Notes: a model not told the origin generated them from the letters alone. Positions 15,328 through 24,816 are shown, numbered from the stretch's first letter. The stretch is 64,000 nt of DNA from Kaistia terrae (GCF_026344005.1 NZ_JAPKNH010000002.1:372001-436000), one strand, 5' to 3'. Numbers and translations are program-made.

Positions 15328-16338
15328 ATGTCCGATTGGCAAGTAGAGAATTTGCACATGGAAGAGATTTTTTCTGGTCATTCCTACCAGGTGCAGGCGG
15401 AAATCAAAGATGATGGCCCGACGGTCGTCTGTTTCGATCCCTGGTCAAATATCCTGGACCCGGACCGGCCGCCATTCGGACTGCGCTACTTTTCGACGAA
15501 CAGCATCAATGTCATCGCCATAAAATCGCATGGCAACCATTGGTACCAGCGCGAGGAGATGGATGAAGTCGTCGAGCGGATCAATCAGCGTTTGGCGGGC
15601 CGGGAACGGGTTGGCTATGGCTCCAGCATGGGCGCCTATGGCGCCATAAACTTCTCCGAACGGCTTTCCCTGTCGCGAGTGCTGCTGTTTGCGCCGCAAT
15701 ACTCGCCGGACATGACCCGGTTTCCATGGGAACAGCGCTGGCAGGCCGAGCAGACCGGTCTCGAATGCCGCTATGACGTCGTGTCGGAGATTGCGCCGAT
15801 TGGTGGCGGTTATCTCTTTTACGATCCCTTCAACAGCAATGATAAGAAGCACGCGGATCTGATAACCGCACGTCATCCGCTGACGCCGATAAAGATGCCA
15901 TTTGCCGGGCATCATACGCTGGATTGGTTTGGCCAGAACCGGACGATCAGCCGATTGATCAAGTCGATGGTCTTTGACATCGGACGCGAGGGTGAGGCCA
16001 TCCGTGATCGAAGGCTGGATCGACCGAAGATCGCTACCTACTGGCTCAATCTCTCCGCCCATTATCTTGCCAAGAACCGGCCGATGCTGGCGCTGCAAGC
16101 GGCCAAGCGGGGGACGGAGTGCGAGAAGGGCGATCTGTTCCTGGCTCGGCACACCTACGCGACCTGCCTCTACACCCATGGGGAGCCAGAGGCGGCAAAA
16201 CGCATCTGGCGTTCGGCCCTCGACAACCCGAATGAAACCAGCCGCCAGCGCTGGCTGCTCGGCCAATCCATTGTCCAGCATGGCTGGCAGGAATTGCGCG
16301 GCGAGTTCCTGGAGACGAAGGCAGTTGCGCCGGCATAA
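15328..16338 (+). CDS. Alpha/beta-hydrolase-like protein with TPR-like C-terminus
   Basis: 336 aa. Residues 30-200 resemble an alpha/beta-hydrolase core: strand TVVCFDPW, nucleophile elbow GYGSSMGAYGA with probable Ser100, and a late HH pair in FAGHHTLDW (195-196). Residues 225-325 are helical with LSAHYLAKNRPMLAL and a repeated 35-residue pattern like tetratricopeptide repeats. Proteins of this build are sometimes found near polysaccharide genes; here no such cluster is present. The upstream 100 bp are far more AT-rich than the rest of the region and no ribosome site is clear. Substrate unknown. Confidence 0.65.
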   Translation: MSDWQVENLHMEEIFSGHSYQVQAEIKDDGPTVVCFDPWSNILDPDRPPFGLRYFSTNSINVIAIKSHGNHWYQREEMDEVVERINQRLAGRERVGYGSSMGAYGAINFSERLSLSRVLLFAPQYSPDMTRFPWEQRWQAEQTGLECRYDVVSEIAPIGGGYLFYDPFNSNDKKHADLITARHPLTPIKMPFAGHHTLDWFGQNRTISRLIKSMVFDIGREGEAIRDRRLDRPKIATYWLNLSAHYLAKNRPMLALQAAKRGTECEKGDLFLARHTYATCLYTHGEPEAAKRIWRSALDNPNETSRQRWLLGQSIVQHGWQELRGEFLETKAVAPA

Positions 16339-16371
16339 GCCGACGGCTTCGACGGGACGCGCTTCCTGCCT

Positions 16372-17268
16372 TTAGCCGACGTTGCGTTCGCGGATCACTT
16401 CGATGCCCGATCCCGGTGCGCCATAGCCGCGCTCGACCAGCGAGCAGCGCCAATTGCCCGGCTCGCCTTCAATGCCGAACAGATTGTAGCGCCCGGCCGG
16501 CTTATGGCCGCCCGGCGCGTTGGCGGCCGAGGGGACACCGATCACCGGCACGCGGCCGTGCGGCCCCTCGATGCTTTCGAAGCTGTCGATATGGGTGTGG
16601 CCATGCAGGATCAGTTCGGCGCCGACTTCCTTGATGATGGCGCGGATCCGGCCGGCTCCGACCAGTCGCTTGTGCCAGCCCGTCGCGTGCTTGAATGGCG
16701 GATGGTGGATCAGCACGACGCGGAAAAGCCCGTCTTCCCGGGCGCGGATCAGCCGGTCGCGCAGCGCCGGCAGGCATTGCGCGTCGACATGGCCGGTCGC
16801 CATGAACGGGCCGGAGGCGCGGGCGCTCGAAACGCCGATGATGGCGGCGGGGCCGCGCCGACGAAGATAGGGGAAGGTGACGCGGCCGAGCGAAAGCCCG
16901 TCGTCGCCCGTCGCGTAGGGCGCCCAGAGCGCCAGCGCCTTGGCGAGGACGCCTGGAACATAGGCGTCGTGATTGCCGGGAACGAACGAGACGTCGTGCG
17001 GTGCGCCGACTGCCTTCAGCCACTCTCCGGCCGCGACGATCTCGGCCGGCAGCGCGATGTTGACCAGGTCGCCGGTGACGGCGATGTGGTCTGGCTTTCG
17101 CGCCAGCATGTCCTCGATCAGGCCGGCCAGAACCTGGCCGCCGAGTGAGCGGACACGGTTTCGCTGCCAGTTGACGTAGCCAATCATGCGCTTGGAGGCG
17201 AGCTCCATCGTGCGCGGGCGTGGCAGGGGACCGAGATGCGGATCGGATAGATGGGCAAGAACGAACAT
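16372..17268 (-). CDS. Calcineurin-like metallophosphoesterase
   Basis: 298 aa with all phosphoesterase motifs in order: LSDPHLG (residues 7-13), VTGDLVN, GNHDAY, IHHPPF and HGHTHIDSF, giving a dinuclear metal site. Cytosolic; no signal peptide. Probable substrate is a cyclic nucleotide, nucleotide sugar or lipid pyrophosphate, but this cannot be told from sequence. It converges with the hydrolase-like gene (33 bp apart). A minus-strand terminator sits about 80 bp upstream of its start. Confidence 0.85.
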   Translation of the reverse strand: MFVLAHLSDPHLGPLPRPRTMELASKRMIGYVNWQRNRVRSLGGQVLAGLIEDMLARKPDHIAVTGDLVNIALPAEIVAAGEWLKAVGAPHDVSFVPGNHDAYVPGVLAKALALWAPYATGDDGLSLGRVTFPYLRRRGPAAIIGVSSARASGPFMATGHVDAQCLPALRDRLIRAREDGLFRVVLIHHPPFKHATGWHKRLVGAGRIRAIIKEVGAELILHGHTHIDSFESIEGPHGRVPVIGVPSAANAPGGHKPAGRYNLFGIEGEPGNWRCSLVERGYGAPGSGIEVIRERNVG

Positions 17269-17604
17269 GATCTGGGCTTAACGAAGCGGAGGCCCAGCGT
17301 CCAGTTGCGATGCGCGATAGCGCCATTGCGTGCGGCCGGGGCGAGGCCCAAAAACAAACGGCGCCAACAAGGGGCGCCGCCGGCAGATCCTGGATCGAGT
17401 GATCCGCCTATCTGAAAGATTAGATGGGGAGCTTGTCGCCTTTCGGCCAGAGGCGGGAACGCACTCCAGCCATGCTTCTGGCGCATGAACGCATAGGGCT
17501 TGCCCAGAGCCGTTCGCGTAAACAAAACGCGGCGAGGCAAATCGGCAGAGCATTGCGCTCGCTGTTGCCCGTCCTATGCTGCCGTCAACCCGGATCGATC
17601 TCGC
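17269..17604. other. Intergenic gap with an orphan minus-strand terminator
   Basis: No established gene. The stretch carries a minus-strand terminator at 17350-17379. Upstream of it on the same strand is a possible 24-codon frame (ATG at 17494, stop at 17420, ending LWPKGDKLPI) without a ribosome site. This could be a small RNA or peptide transcript; nothing else was recognised. Confidence 0.3.
17350..17379 (-). terminator. Minus-strand terminator with no annotated gene upstream
   Basis: On the minus strand, CGGCGCC, loop CCTTGTT, GGCGCCG, then TTTGTTTTTGGG. It must end a transcript that begins between it and about 17600. Confidence 0.65.
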
Positions 17605-18060
17605 ATGTATTCTCATCTCGCTCGTCTCGCCACCCTGGTTGCTCCGGTACTGCGCGGCATGACGCTCGGTGTGCGCGGCGCCTGTTTCGACGAGGATGGG
17701 CGGGTGTTTCTGGTTCGTCACAGCTATCTGCCCGGCTGGTATCTGCCCGGCGGCGGCGTCGAGCGTGGCGAAACCGTGAGCGAGGCGCTTTTGCGCGAAT
17801 TGCGCGAGGAAGGCGGCATCGAGATCGATGACGCGCCGACGCTTTTCGGCATCTACAACAATCCGAAGCGACGGCGCGATCATGTGCTGGTCTTCGTGTC
17901 GCGGCGGGTCCGTCGACCCAACCCGCCGCTCTATCCCAATCGCGAGATCGCCGAGGCCGGCTTCTTCGAAGTCGGCGCTTTGCCGGAGGCCACGACGCCG
18001 GCGACCCGCCGTCGTCTGGCCGAGATCGCGGCCGGTGCGCCGAACTCGCCGCATTGGTGA
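17605..18060 (+). CDS. Nudix hydrolase
   Basis: 151 aa with a full Nudix box around residues 49-71 (GGGVERGETVSEALLRE, then LREEGG). Upstream strand LGVRGACFDEDGRVFLVRHS is typical of small Nudix phosphohydrolases. The start at 17605 gives MYSHLARLATL; the open frame extends 35 codons further up without support. Hydrolyses some nucleoside diphosphate derivative; substrate not predictable. Stands alone, divergent from the phosphoesterase. Confidence 0.85.
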   Translation: MYSHLARLATLVAPVLRGMTLGVRGACFDEDGRVFLVRHSYLPGWYLPGGGVERGETVSEALLRELREEGGIEIDDAPTLFGIYNNPKRRRDHVLVFVSRRVRRPNPPLYPNREIAEAGFFEVGALPEATTPATRRRLAEIAAGAPNSPHW

Positions 18061-18270
18061 TTGCCGGAGCCGGCGACGCGTGTTATTGCGCCTTTGGACT
18101 GCGACCCGGAAACAAGCATGAATCCGAGACTTCTCCTGCTGCGACGACGAACCGACGGCCGTGACCTCCTGTCACGCGATGCCGTTCGAACGCCTGTCCC
18201 CGGGATCCGCCGCACCTGATCGGTGGCCTCCGTCGGACCGTGTCATGCCTTTCCGACGAGACGCAATTCC

Positions 18271-18771
18271 ATGAAGATCGACTCTTTCACCGTCCTGGCC
18301 GAACAGCCTGCCGATGATTCCGCCATCGAGGCGTTGCACGAAATCTCCTTCGGTCCCGGCCGGTTCGCCCGCGCCGCCTCGCTGTTGCGCGAGGGCGTGC
18401 CGCATGATCCGGCGCTTTCCTTCGTGGCCAAGTCCGGCGAGCAGATGATCGGCTCCGTGCGGCTGACGCCGATCCGCATCGGCGGCAAGCCGGCGATCCT
18501 GCTTGGACCGCTGGTCGTCGTGCCGGACTGGAAGGGCAGGGGCGCGGGCAAGTCGCTGATGCGCACCTCGATCGCGGCGGCGAAGGAAGCGGGACACAGC
18601 GTGATCCTGCTGGTTGGCGATGAGCCCTATTACGGCCCGTTCGGCTTTCAGCGGCTAAAACCCTATCAGGTCACCCTGCCGGCCCCGGCCGATCCGGCCC
18701 GTATCCTGGTCTGCCCCTTGACCGACGATGCACTCGAAGGCTTGGGCGGCTCGGCCGAACGCGCGGCTTAG
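18271..18771 (+). CDS. GNAT-family N-acetyltransferase
   Basis: 166 aa. The acetyl-CoA site is visible as LLGPLVVVPDWKGRGAGKSL (V-x-x-x-x-[RQ]-G-x-G-x form), followed by EAGHSVILLVGDEPYYGPFG, which is the YhbS-like pattern ending in YGPFGF. Start at 18271 gives MKIDSFTVLAEQ; no strong ribosome site, and an in-frame GTG at 18223 is possible but adds 16 unsupported residues. Acceptor unknown. It converges with the membrane operon across a palindromic repeat. Confidence 0.83.
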   Translation: MKIDSFTVLAEQPADDSAIEALHEISFGPGRFARAASLLREGVPHDPALSFVAKSGEQMIGSVRLTPIRIGGKPAILLGPLVVVPDWKGRGAGKSLMRTSIAAAKEAGHSVILLVGDEPYYGPFGFQRLKPYQVTLPAPADPARILVCPLTDDALEGLGGSAERAA

Positions 18772-18824
18772 CGTCTTCGCCAGTAAGCGGGAGAGGGATT
18801 TCCCATCGGCCCTGTTCCAACCCT

Positions 18825-18926
18825 CCGTCATCCTCGCGGAGGCGAGGATCCATGCAGCCGCGAAAACAGCCGCGCGAACCTCCGTTGCTTCGGCTGAATG
18901 GGTCCCGGGTCAAGCCCGGGATGACG
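18825..18926. repeat. Extragenic palindromic repeat, second copy of the CCGTCATCC family
   Basis: Arms CCGTCATCC and GGATGACGG enclose CTCGCggaggCGAG and CCCGGGtcaagCCCGGG hairpins, with GGATCCATGCAGCC and GGCTGAATGGGTCC as inner partners. It is the same family as 9392-9474 with the centre expanded. It lies between convergent genes. Confidence 0.8.
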
Positions 18927-18965
18927 GCGAGCCTGAGCGGTTAGCGGAAGGCGAGAGCTCCCCGC

Positions 18966-21041
18966 CTACCGTCCTTCGCGATACCAGGTCGCGGCCATCA
19001 CGCCGAGCAGCGCGGCAAGGCCGAGGAAGCCGGAGAACAGCGGCCAGCGGTCGACACCCCTAAGCACCGAGGCTTCCGTCATGCGGACGCCCATCCAGTC
19101 GCGACCGGTCATGGCGCGGCCCGGACGCATCGGCACGATGCGCGGCGTGTCGAGCGCGCCGTTGGCGGTCATCCGGGCGATATGGCCGCCGCTCGCCTCG
19201 ACCACGGGCGCCAGCCTGTCGAAAGTCGACAGAACATTGGTGAACTCGCGCGGATTGGCCGGGCCGACATGAGCGAAAGCGCGATGCTCGCCATCCTCGA
19301 CCCGCCAGAGACCGATCTCGTCGGCCAGCATTTCCGCGTGGAAACGGCCGGGTGCTTCCGGGCTCAGCGTCAGGGTTCTGCGCGCGCCGGACGGGGCGAT
19401 TACCGTCACCGGGCCAGTCTTTTCCTGCATGGTCTGGCGGTCGATGACCAGCGTTGCGCCGCGCGCCGTCGCCCGCAGCGCCTCTTCCTCGAGGTCGGGC
19501 TCCTTCATCAGCCAGTGCGCCAGCCGGCGCAGCAGGTCGACATGCGGGCCGCCGCCCTCATAGCCGCGCGCCCAAAGCCAGACCTGATCGGACAGCATCA
19601 GCGCGACGCGGCCCTTGCCCTCGCGGTCGAGCACCAGCAGTGGATCGTCGTCAGCGCCCTTCATGATCGTCTCGCCGCCCGGATTCTCCACCTCGATCTG
19701 GCGGAACCAGCGGCTCCAGCGCGGCGGCTCGGCATCCGCGCCCGCAAGGCCGCGGGTCACCGGATGGCGCTGGCCGAGATCGGTTACGCGGGGGCTGAAG
19801 GGCTTTTCGAGGACCCGGCCGGTTGGCGCGGCCGGCAGGACATCGGCCAGCGGCGTGCTCCAGAGGCTGTCATCCGAAGCGTAGTCTGGCCCGGAGGCGA
19901 CCAGCAGTGCGCCACCCTCGCGGACATAGCGGGCGATGTTGTCGAAATAGATCGTCGGCAGCACGCCGCGCTGGGCGTAGCGGTCGAAGATGATCAGGTC
20001 GAACTGGTCGATCTTGACCGAGAACAACTCGCGCGTCGGGAAGGCGATCAGCGACAACTCGTTGATCGGCGTGCCGTCCTGCTTCTCCGGCGGGCGCAGG
20101 ATGGTGAAATGGACGAGATCGACCGAGGCGTCGGATTTCAGCAAATTGCGCCAGATCCGTTCGCCGGCATGCGGCTCGCCGGAGACCAGCAGCACGCGCA
20201 GGTTTTCGCGGATGCCGTCGATGACGGCGGCGGCGCGGTTGTTGACCGTGGTCAGTTCGCCATCGAGCGCGGCGGCCTCGAATTCATAGATGTTCTGCCC
20301 GGCATGGCCGATCTTGATCGGGAAGCGGTTTAACGCGCCGGGCGTCACGGTTTCCGTCGCCAGCGGTTCGCCGTCGAGGCTGATGGTGACGCGAACGGGT
20401 TCGTTGGACGGCGCGCCCTGGTCGAGCACGCTGTATTCGATGGTCTGGTCTTCGCCGACAATGGCGAAGCGCGGCGGCGAGCGGATCACCATCTGGCGGT
20501 CGCGCTCATCATCGCGGCCGGAAACCAGCGCATGCAGCGGCGCGCCGGCAAAAGGCGAGTTCGGCGGCATCGGCACGTCATGCACCTCGCCATCGGTCAG
20601 CATGACGACGGCGCCAAGGCGCTCTGGCGCGACATCGGCCAAGGCGGTCGAGACGGCGGTGAACAGTTCCGTGCCGTCGACCGGGGCAGCGCCGGTCTTG
20701 CCACCGGCCTCGATGACGCGCAGGTCGATGCTGCGCAATTCACCAAAACGCTTTTCCAGCGCGGCGCGGGCTGCTTCCGTCACCTCGGCGCGGCCGTCGA
20801 GATCCTGGCTGGCGCTCTTGTCGACGACGAGCGCCACGACGGTTGGCAGGGGTTGGCGATCCTCGGCCAGAAGCACCGGGCCGGCGAGGGCGGCGATCAG
20901 GGCAACCAGCGCCAGCAGCCTCAGCCAGCCGCCGCGCAGACGGCGCAGCAGCAGCGGTGCGACGGCGATGAGGCCGAGGACGGCCACCGCGACCAGCCAG
21001 GGCAGCGGGATCAGCGGCGCGAAGGTCAGCGACCAGTTCAC
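18966..21041 (-). CDS. VWA/glutamine-amidotransferase-like membrane protein of the MoxR operon
   Basis: 691 aa. Two N-terminal membrane helices (residues 5-27 and about 38-59) and one at the C-terminus (about 665-685) flank a large exported part. The segment VVALVVDKSASQDLDG (residues 68-83) is a von Willebrand A-like DxSxS site in variant form. The middle, LRVLLVSGEPHAGERIW ... LIIFDRYAQRGVLP ... GGALLVASGPDYASDDSLW, resembles the class I glutamine amidotransferase-like fold found in such proteins. Begins with GTG at 21041, overlapping the stop of the upstream gene by four bases. Last gene of a four-gene operon; role unknown, likely envelope integrity. Confidence 0.78.
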   Translation of the reverse strand: MNWSLTFAPLIPLPWLVAVAVLGLIAVAPLLLRRLRGGWLRLLALVALIAALAGPVLLAEDRQPLPTVVALVVDKSASQDLDGRAEVTEAARAALEKRFGELRSIDLRVIEAGGKTGAAPVDGTELFTAVSTALADVAPERLGAVVMLTDGEVHDVPMPPNSPFAGAPLHALVSGRDDERDRQMVIRSPPRFAIVGEDQTIEYSVLDQGAPSNEPVRVTISLDGEPLATETVTPGALNRFPIKIGHAGQNIYEFEAAALDGELTTVNNRAAAVIDGIRENLRVLLVSGEPHAGERIWRNLLKSDASVDLVHFTILRPPEKQDGTPINELSLIAFPTRELFSVKIDQFDLIIFDRYAQRGVLPTIYFDNIARYVREGGALLVASGPDYASDDSLWSTPLADVLPAAPTGRVLEKPFSPRVTDLGQRHPVTRGLAGADAEPPRWSRWFRQIEVENPGGETIMKGADDDPLLVLDREGKGRVALMLSDQVWLWARGYEGGGPHVDLLRRLAHWLMKEPDLEEEALRATARGATLVIDRQTMQEKTGPVTVIAPSGARRTLTLSPEAPGRFHAEMLADEIGLWRVEDGEHRAFAHVGPANPREFTNVLSTFDRLAPVVEASGGHIARMTANGALDTPRIVPMRPGRAMTGRDWMGVRMTEASVLRGVDRWPLFSGFLGLAALLGVMAATWYREGR

Positions 21042-23863
21042 TGTCCCAACCTCTCAAGCAGCGCCGGCACATGGACCTGATCGGCCTTGTAGTTGCCGGT
21101 CAGCGTGTACATGACGATGTTGATGCCGGTCCGATAGGCCAGTTCGCGCTGGCGCGGATCGGGCGGGATCGTCGGAACCAGATAGCGGCCATCCGGATCG
21201 GTCGCCCAGGCGGCGGCCATGTCGTTCTCGGTGATCAGGATCGACGAGACACCGTCGCCCGGTCGGGCCGGACGCTGCGCGGCGGCGGCGTCATCCTCGG
21301 GCGGCGAGGCTTCGACCCAGAGCGGCCCGCCGCTATAGCGGCCGGGGAAGTCATCCAGCAGATAAAAAGCCTTGGTCAGGACATGGTTTCCCGACACCGG
21401 CTCGAGCGGCGGAATGTCGAGGCCGGAGAGCATGGCGCGCAACCGCTCGGCCGCAGGCGTGCCGCCAAAGCCGGTGGAGCCGGGCGCTCGCTCCATCGCG
21501 TCGCGCGTATCGAACAGGATCGAGCCGCCCTGTTTCATATAGGCATCGATCCTGGCGAGCGTCGTGGACGAGGGCATGGGCGACGCGGGATCGATCGGCC
21601 AGTAGAGCAGCGGGAAGAAGCTCAGCTCGTCTTTCTCGACATCGACGCCGAGCGGATTGTCCGGCTCCATCGCCGTGCGGGCGCCCAGTGCTCGCGACAG
21701 GCCGGCGAGACCTGCCTCGCTCATGTCGTCGATCTCGGCATTGCCGGTCCGCACGTAGGCCAGGCGCGAGGTGTTGACGGCGTCCATGGCGAACTGGTCG
21801 CTCGCCGCGTCGGCACGTGCCGGCGGCGGCGAAAAAACAGGCGCCAGGGTTAACGAAAGGATAACAGCCGCGGCCACGTGGCGGCGGACGCGCAGGCCGC
21901 CATTCAGCCACAGAACGGCCAGCGCATCCGCGATCAGGCACACGAACGCCGCGAGCAGCAGATAGGGCGAAAGGTCGGTCGGCGCGGTGGTCGGATAGGG
22001 CCGGATCTCGGCATTTCCCATGGCGCTCACATCGAAGGGGGGCAAGGTCGCATCGGGTGCGAGCACGTTGATCGCCCGGAAGCCGTCCTCATTGCCGTAG
22101 AGACCTGGCGGATGCTCGCGGCTCGGCCCGACCGGCGCGCCGGAAACGGGAAGCGGACGGGCGACCGGATCGCTGGTGACGAAATGGCCGAAACCGTCCA
22201 GCAGCCGGTAGGGTGGCAGCGCCGCGCCGGCCGATCCCTCTACCGTCTTAGCGCTGCTGTCCGACAGGAGCGGCACCGAGGCGAAGGCGGAAATCCGGCG
22301 AAGCATCTCCACAAAAGTCCCGGAAAGCGGCAGGTTCGACCAACTGGCGTCGGCCGTCACATGGAAGAGGATCAGCCAACCCTTGCCGAGCGGGGCGGCG
22401 GTGACCAGCGGCGTGCCATCGGCGAGCGCTGCCCAGGTGCGGGACGGCAGGCTGGCGTCCGGTTCGGCCAGAACCTGGCGGCGAACCTCGATATCGGGCG
22501 CGATCGTCAGCCCGGCGAAGGGGCTAGTGTCGGAAAACGACGCGAGCGGCTGCGGCGACGACCAGGAAAGGCTGCCGCCAAGCACACGTCCACCTTCGCG
22601 CAGGCGAACGGGGATAAGGTTGTCGGTGGCAGCACTCGCCGCCGCCAGGCGCGGACCGGCAAAGCGCAATAGCGTACCGCCGGCCTCGACCCAGGTCGCG
22701 AGCTTGTCCTCGACATCTGGCGTCAGCGTGCCGATATCGGCCATCGCAATGACGGCGGAGCCTGCCTCGATCATCTGCGGCACGGCAAGGCCTGCATTGG
22801 CATCCCGTGGCTCGATCACGTCGGCGAAGGGCTGGACCGCGCGGGTGATGTAGTAGAGCGGCGACAATAGCGGCTGGGCGTTGTCGCTCGACGCGCCGGA
22901 GATCAGGCCGATGCGGCGGCGCTTGAAACGGTCGTCGAGAAGCTGCACGGCGCCGGCCGTCTGCTGGCCGGCAATTTCGACGCGAACGATCTCGTTGCGC
23001 AGTTCGGTCGGCAGGTTGAAGACGGCGTCGGTGCGCAGATCACTGGCCTTGAAGGTAAACGGCGTCTCGCCGACGGAACGCCCCTTCATGTCGCGGGCGA
23101 CCAGCGTGCCGGTGGAATCTGTCTCTCCCTCGCCGCGCAGGACGGCGAGCGTCAATGCGTCCGCCGTGGCGACGGGTGCGGCGAGGCCGAGCAAGGACTT
23201 GCCGTCGCGGCCATAGATCGTCACCGGCGCCTTGACGGCGCTATCCAGAAAGCGGCTGAAATCCTCGGCATCCTTGCCGCCGAGCCCGTTGGACAGCCAG
23301 GCGACACCACCAAACGCGACAGCCGGCGCGGATGTCTGAAGGGCGGCGGCAATGGCCGCGCGGTTGGTGGGATAGGGCCGCGGCACCAGCGCGTCGATCC
23401 TCGTCCGGATCGTGGCGGCGTCGGTGGGGGCGACCTCCTGGTTGGGCGGTTCGGCCGTGGCGATCAGGCCGACCGGCCGGCCGGCGCTCTCCGCCAGCCC
23501 CGCGATGCGCCGGGCCGTATCGATGCGCGTCTCCCAATCGCGAGCCGAGGCCCAGTCATTGTCGATGACGAGCAGGAGCGGGCCGGAGCCAGGGGCGCTT
23601 TCGCCGGTCGGGCGCCAGATCGGCGCGGCGAGCGCCAGGATGACGAGCGCGGCCAGCAGCAACCGCAACGCCGTCAGCCACCAGGGGCTGCGCGCCGGCT
23701 GTTCGTCGCGCTGGGTGATTTCGGCCAGGATGCGGGTGGGCGGGAAGCTTTCAAGCCGTGGCTTGGGCGGCGTCAGCTTCAGCAGCCACCAGATCGCCGG
23801 CAGCAGTACAAGCGCCGCCAGAACCAGCGGTGCGCCGAAAGCGAGGGGCAGGCCGGCGATCAT
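21038..23863 (-). CDS. Large membrane protein with BatA-like N-terminus and DUF4159 C-terminus
   Basis: 941 aa. N-terminal pair of membrane helices with PPTRILAEITQRDEQPARSP between them matches the aerotolerance regulator N-terminal family. Residues 90-250 form a VWA-like region (LLLVIDNDWASARDWETRI). Helices near 645-665 and 680-700 separate this from the C-terminal DUF4159 domain, which includes FPLLYWPIDP, GGSILFDTRDA and the ending NIVMYTLTGNYKADQVH. Start and stop overlap their neighbours by four bases (ATGA, GTGA). Found with MoxR and DUF58 genes in many proteobacteria; molecular function not established. Confidence 0.82.
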   Translation of the reverse strand: MIAGLPLAFGAPLVLAALVLLPAIWWLLKLTPPKPRLESFPPTRILAEITQRDEQPARSPWWLTALRLLLAALVILALAAPIWRPTGESAPGSGPLLLVIDNDWASARDWETRIDTARRIAGLAESAGRPVGLIATAEPPNQEVAPTDAATIRTRIDALVPRPYPTNRAAIAAALQTSAPAVAFGGVAWLSNGLGGKDAEDFSRFLDSAVKAPVTIYGRDGKSLLGLAAPVATADALTLAVLRGEGETDSTGTLVARDMKGRSVGETPFTFKASDLRTDAVFNLPTELRNEIVRVEIAGQQTAGAVQLLDDRFKRRRIGLISGASSDNAQPLLSPLYYITRAVQPFADVIEPRDANAGLAVPQMIEAGSAVIAMADIGTLTPDVEDKLATWVEAGGTLLRFAGPRLAAASAATDNLIPVRLREGGRVLGGSLSWSSPQPLASFSDTSPFAGLTIAPDIEVRRQVLAEPDASLPSRTWAALADGTPLVTAAPLGKGWLILFHVTADASWSNLPLSGTFVEMLRRISAFASVPLLSDSSAKTVEGSAGAALPPYRLLDGFGHFVTSDPVARPLPVSGAPVGPSREHPPGLYGNEDGFRAINVLAPDATLPPFDVSAMGNAEIRPYPTTAPTDLSPYLLLAAFVCLIADALAVLWLNGGLRVRRHVAAAVILSLTLAPVFSPPPARADAASDQFAMDAVNTSRLAYVRTGNAEIDDMSEAGLAGLSRALGARTAMEPDNPLGVDVEKDELSFFPLLYWPIDPASPMPSSTTLARIDAYMKQGGSILFDTRDAMERAPGSTGFGGTPAAERLRAMLSGLDIPPLEPVSGNHVLTKAFYLLDDFPGRYSGGPLWVEASPPEDDAAAAQRPARPGDGVSSILITENDMAAAWATDPDGRYLVPTIPPDPRQRELAYRTGINIVMYTLTGNYKADQVHVPALLERLGQ

Positions 23864-24816
23864 GCCCGGGCTCCCTGCGTCGTACGGGTCGAAAGGCGAG
23901 CATGCAGCGCCAGAAGAGGCTCGGTCGCCGGGCGGTCGGTGTGGTGGGTCAGATAGGTCCAGCCGAGGCGGCGGCAGGTGGCGGCCAGCGTCTCGCGGCG
24001 GGCAACGAGGCGGTTGCGGTATTCCACAGCGATCTGCTCGGCGCGACCGATCGTATAGAGAGCGCCGGTTTCGGGATCGCGGAATTCGGTCCGTCCCGCA
24101 TAGGGGAAGATCTCTTCGACGGGATCTCGGATCTCCACTAGATGCACGGTTGCGCCATGGCGGGCGTAGTCGGCAAGCCGTGCCTCGATCTCGTCGAGCG
24201 GGTCGAGCAGGTCGCTGATCAAGACCAGATCGGCGAAGCGGCTGAGCCGCATGGCCGAGGGAAGTGCGGGCTGGGCGGCTTCGAAATGGGTCAGCGTCTC
24301 GGCGAGGCGCTCGGCGGCATTGCGCGACAGGATCGGATCGCCAAGGCCGAGCAGGCCTATCCGCTCGCCGGCGGCGGCGAGCAAATCGCCCAGCGCCAGC
24401 AGCAGCACGACGGCGCGGTCACGCTTTGAGGCGAGGCCAAGCTTCGAACGGAAGTCCATCGATTGCGACAGATCGGCGGAAAGCCAGACGGTGTGCGCCG
24501 CCTCCCATTCGCGCTCGCGAATGTAGAAATGGTCGTCGCGCGCGGAGCGGCGCCAGTCGATGCGGCCGGGAGCCTCGCCGGCGACGAAGGGACGGAACTG
24601 CCAGAAGGTTTCGCCCGGCCCGGCGCGGCGGCGGCCATGCCAGCCGGCCAGGACCGTGGTCGCAACCCGGCGCGCCTCGACCAGCAGGTCGGGCAAGCTC
24701 GCCGCCAAGCCTTTTGCTTCAGCGAGATTCGCGCCGACACGGCTGGATGTCGGCACGGAGTTGCGCGCTTCGGTCAAAACGTCACCCGATTCGCGATTTG
24801 AGGGTCCCGATGACAT
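23860..24816 (-). CDS. DUF58 domain-containing protein
   Basis: About 305-318 aa soluble protein of the DUF58 family. The family signature is seen at AGEAPGRIDWRRSARDD and YIREREWE, with the VWA-like DLSQSMDF after it. These proteins are partners of MoxR AAA ATPases and are thought to take part in assembly of metallo- or membrane complexes. The start is unsure: ATG at 24816 overlaps the upstream MoxR gene by 35 bp, while a TTG at 24777 lies just after the MoxR stop. Its end overlaps the DUF4159 gene by four bases. Confidence 0.85.
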   Translation of the reverse strand: MSSGPSNRESGDVLTEARNSVPTSSRVGANLAEAKGLAASLPDLLVEARRVATTVLAGWHGRRRAGPGETFWQFRPFVAGEAPGRIDWRRSARDDHFYIREREWEAAHTVWLSADLSQSMDFRSKLGLASKRDRAVVLLLALGDLLAAAGERIGLLGLGDPILSRNAAERLAETLTHFEAAQPALPSAMRLSRFADLVLISDLLDPLDEIEARLADYARHGATVHLVEIRDPVEEIFPYAGRTEFRDPETGALYTIGRAEQIAVEYRNRLVARRETLAATCRRLGWTYLTHHTDRPATEPLLALHARLSTRTTQGARA

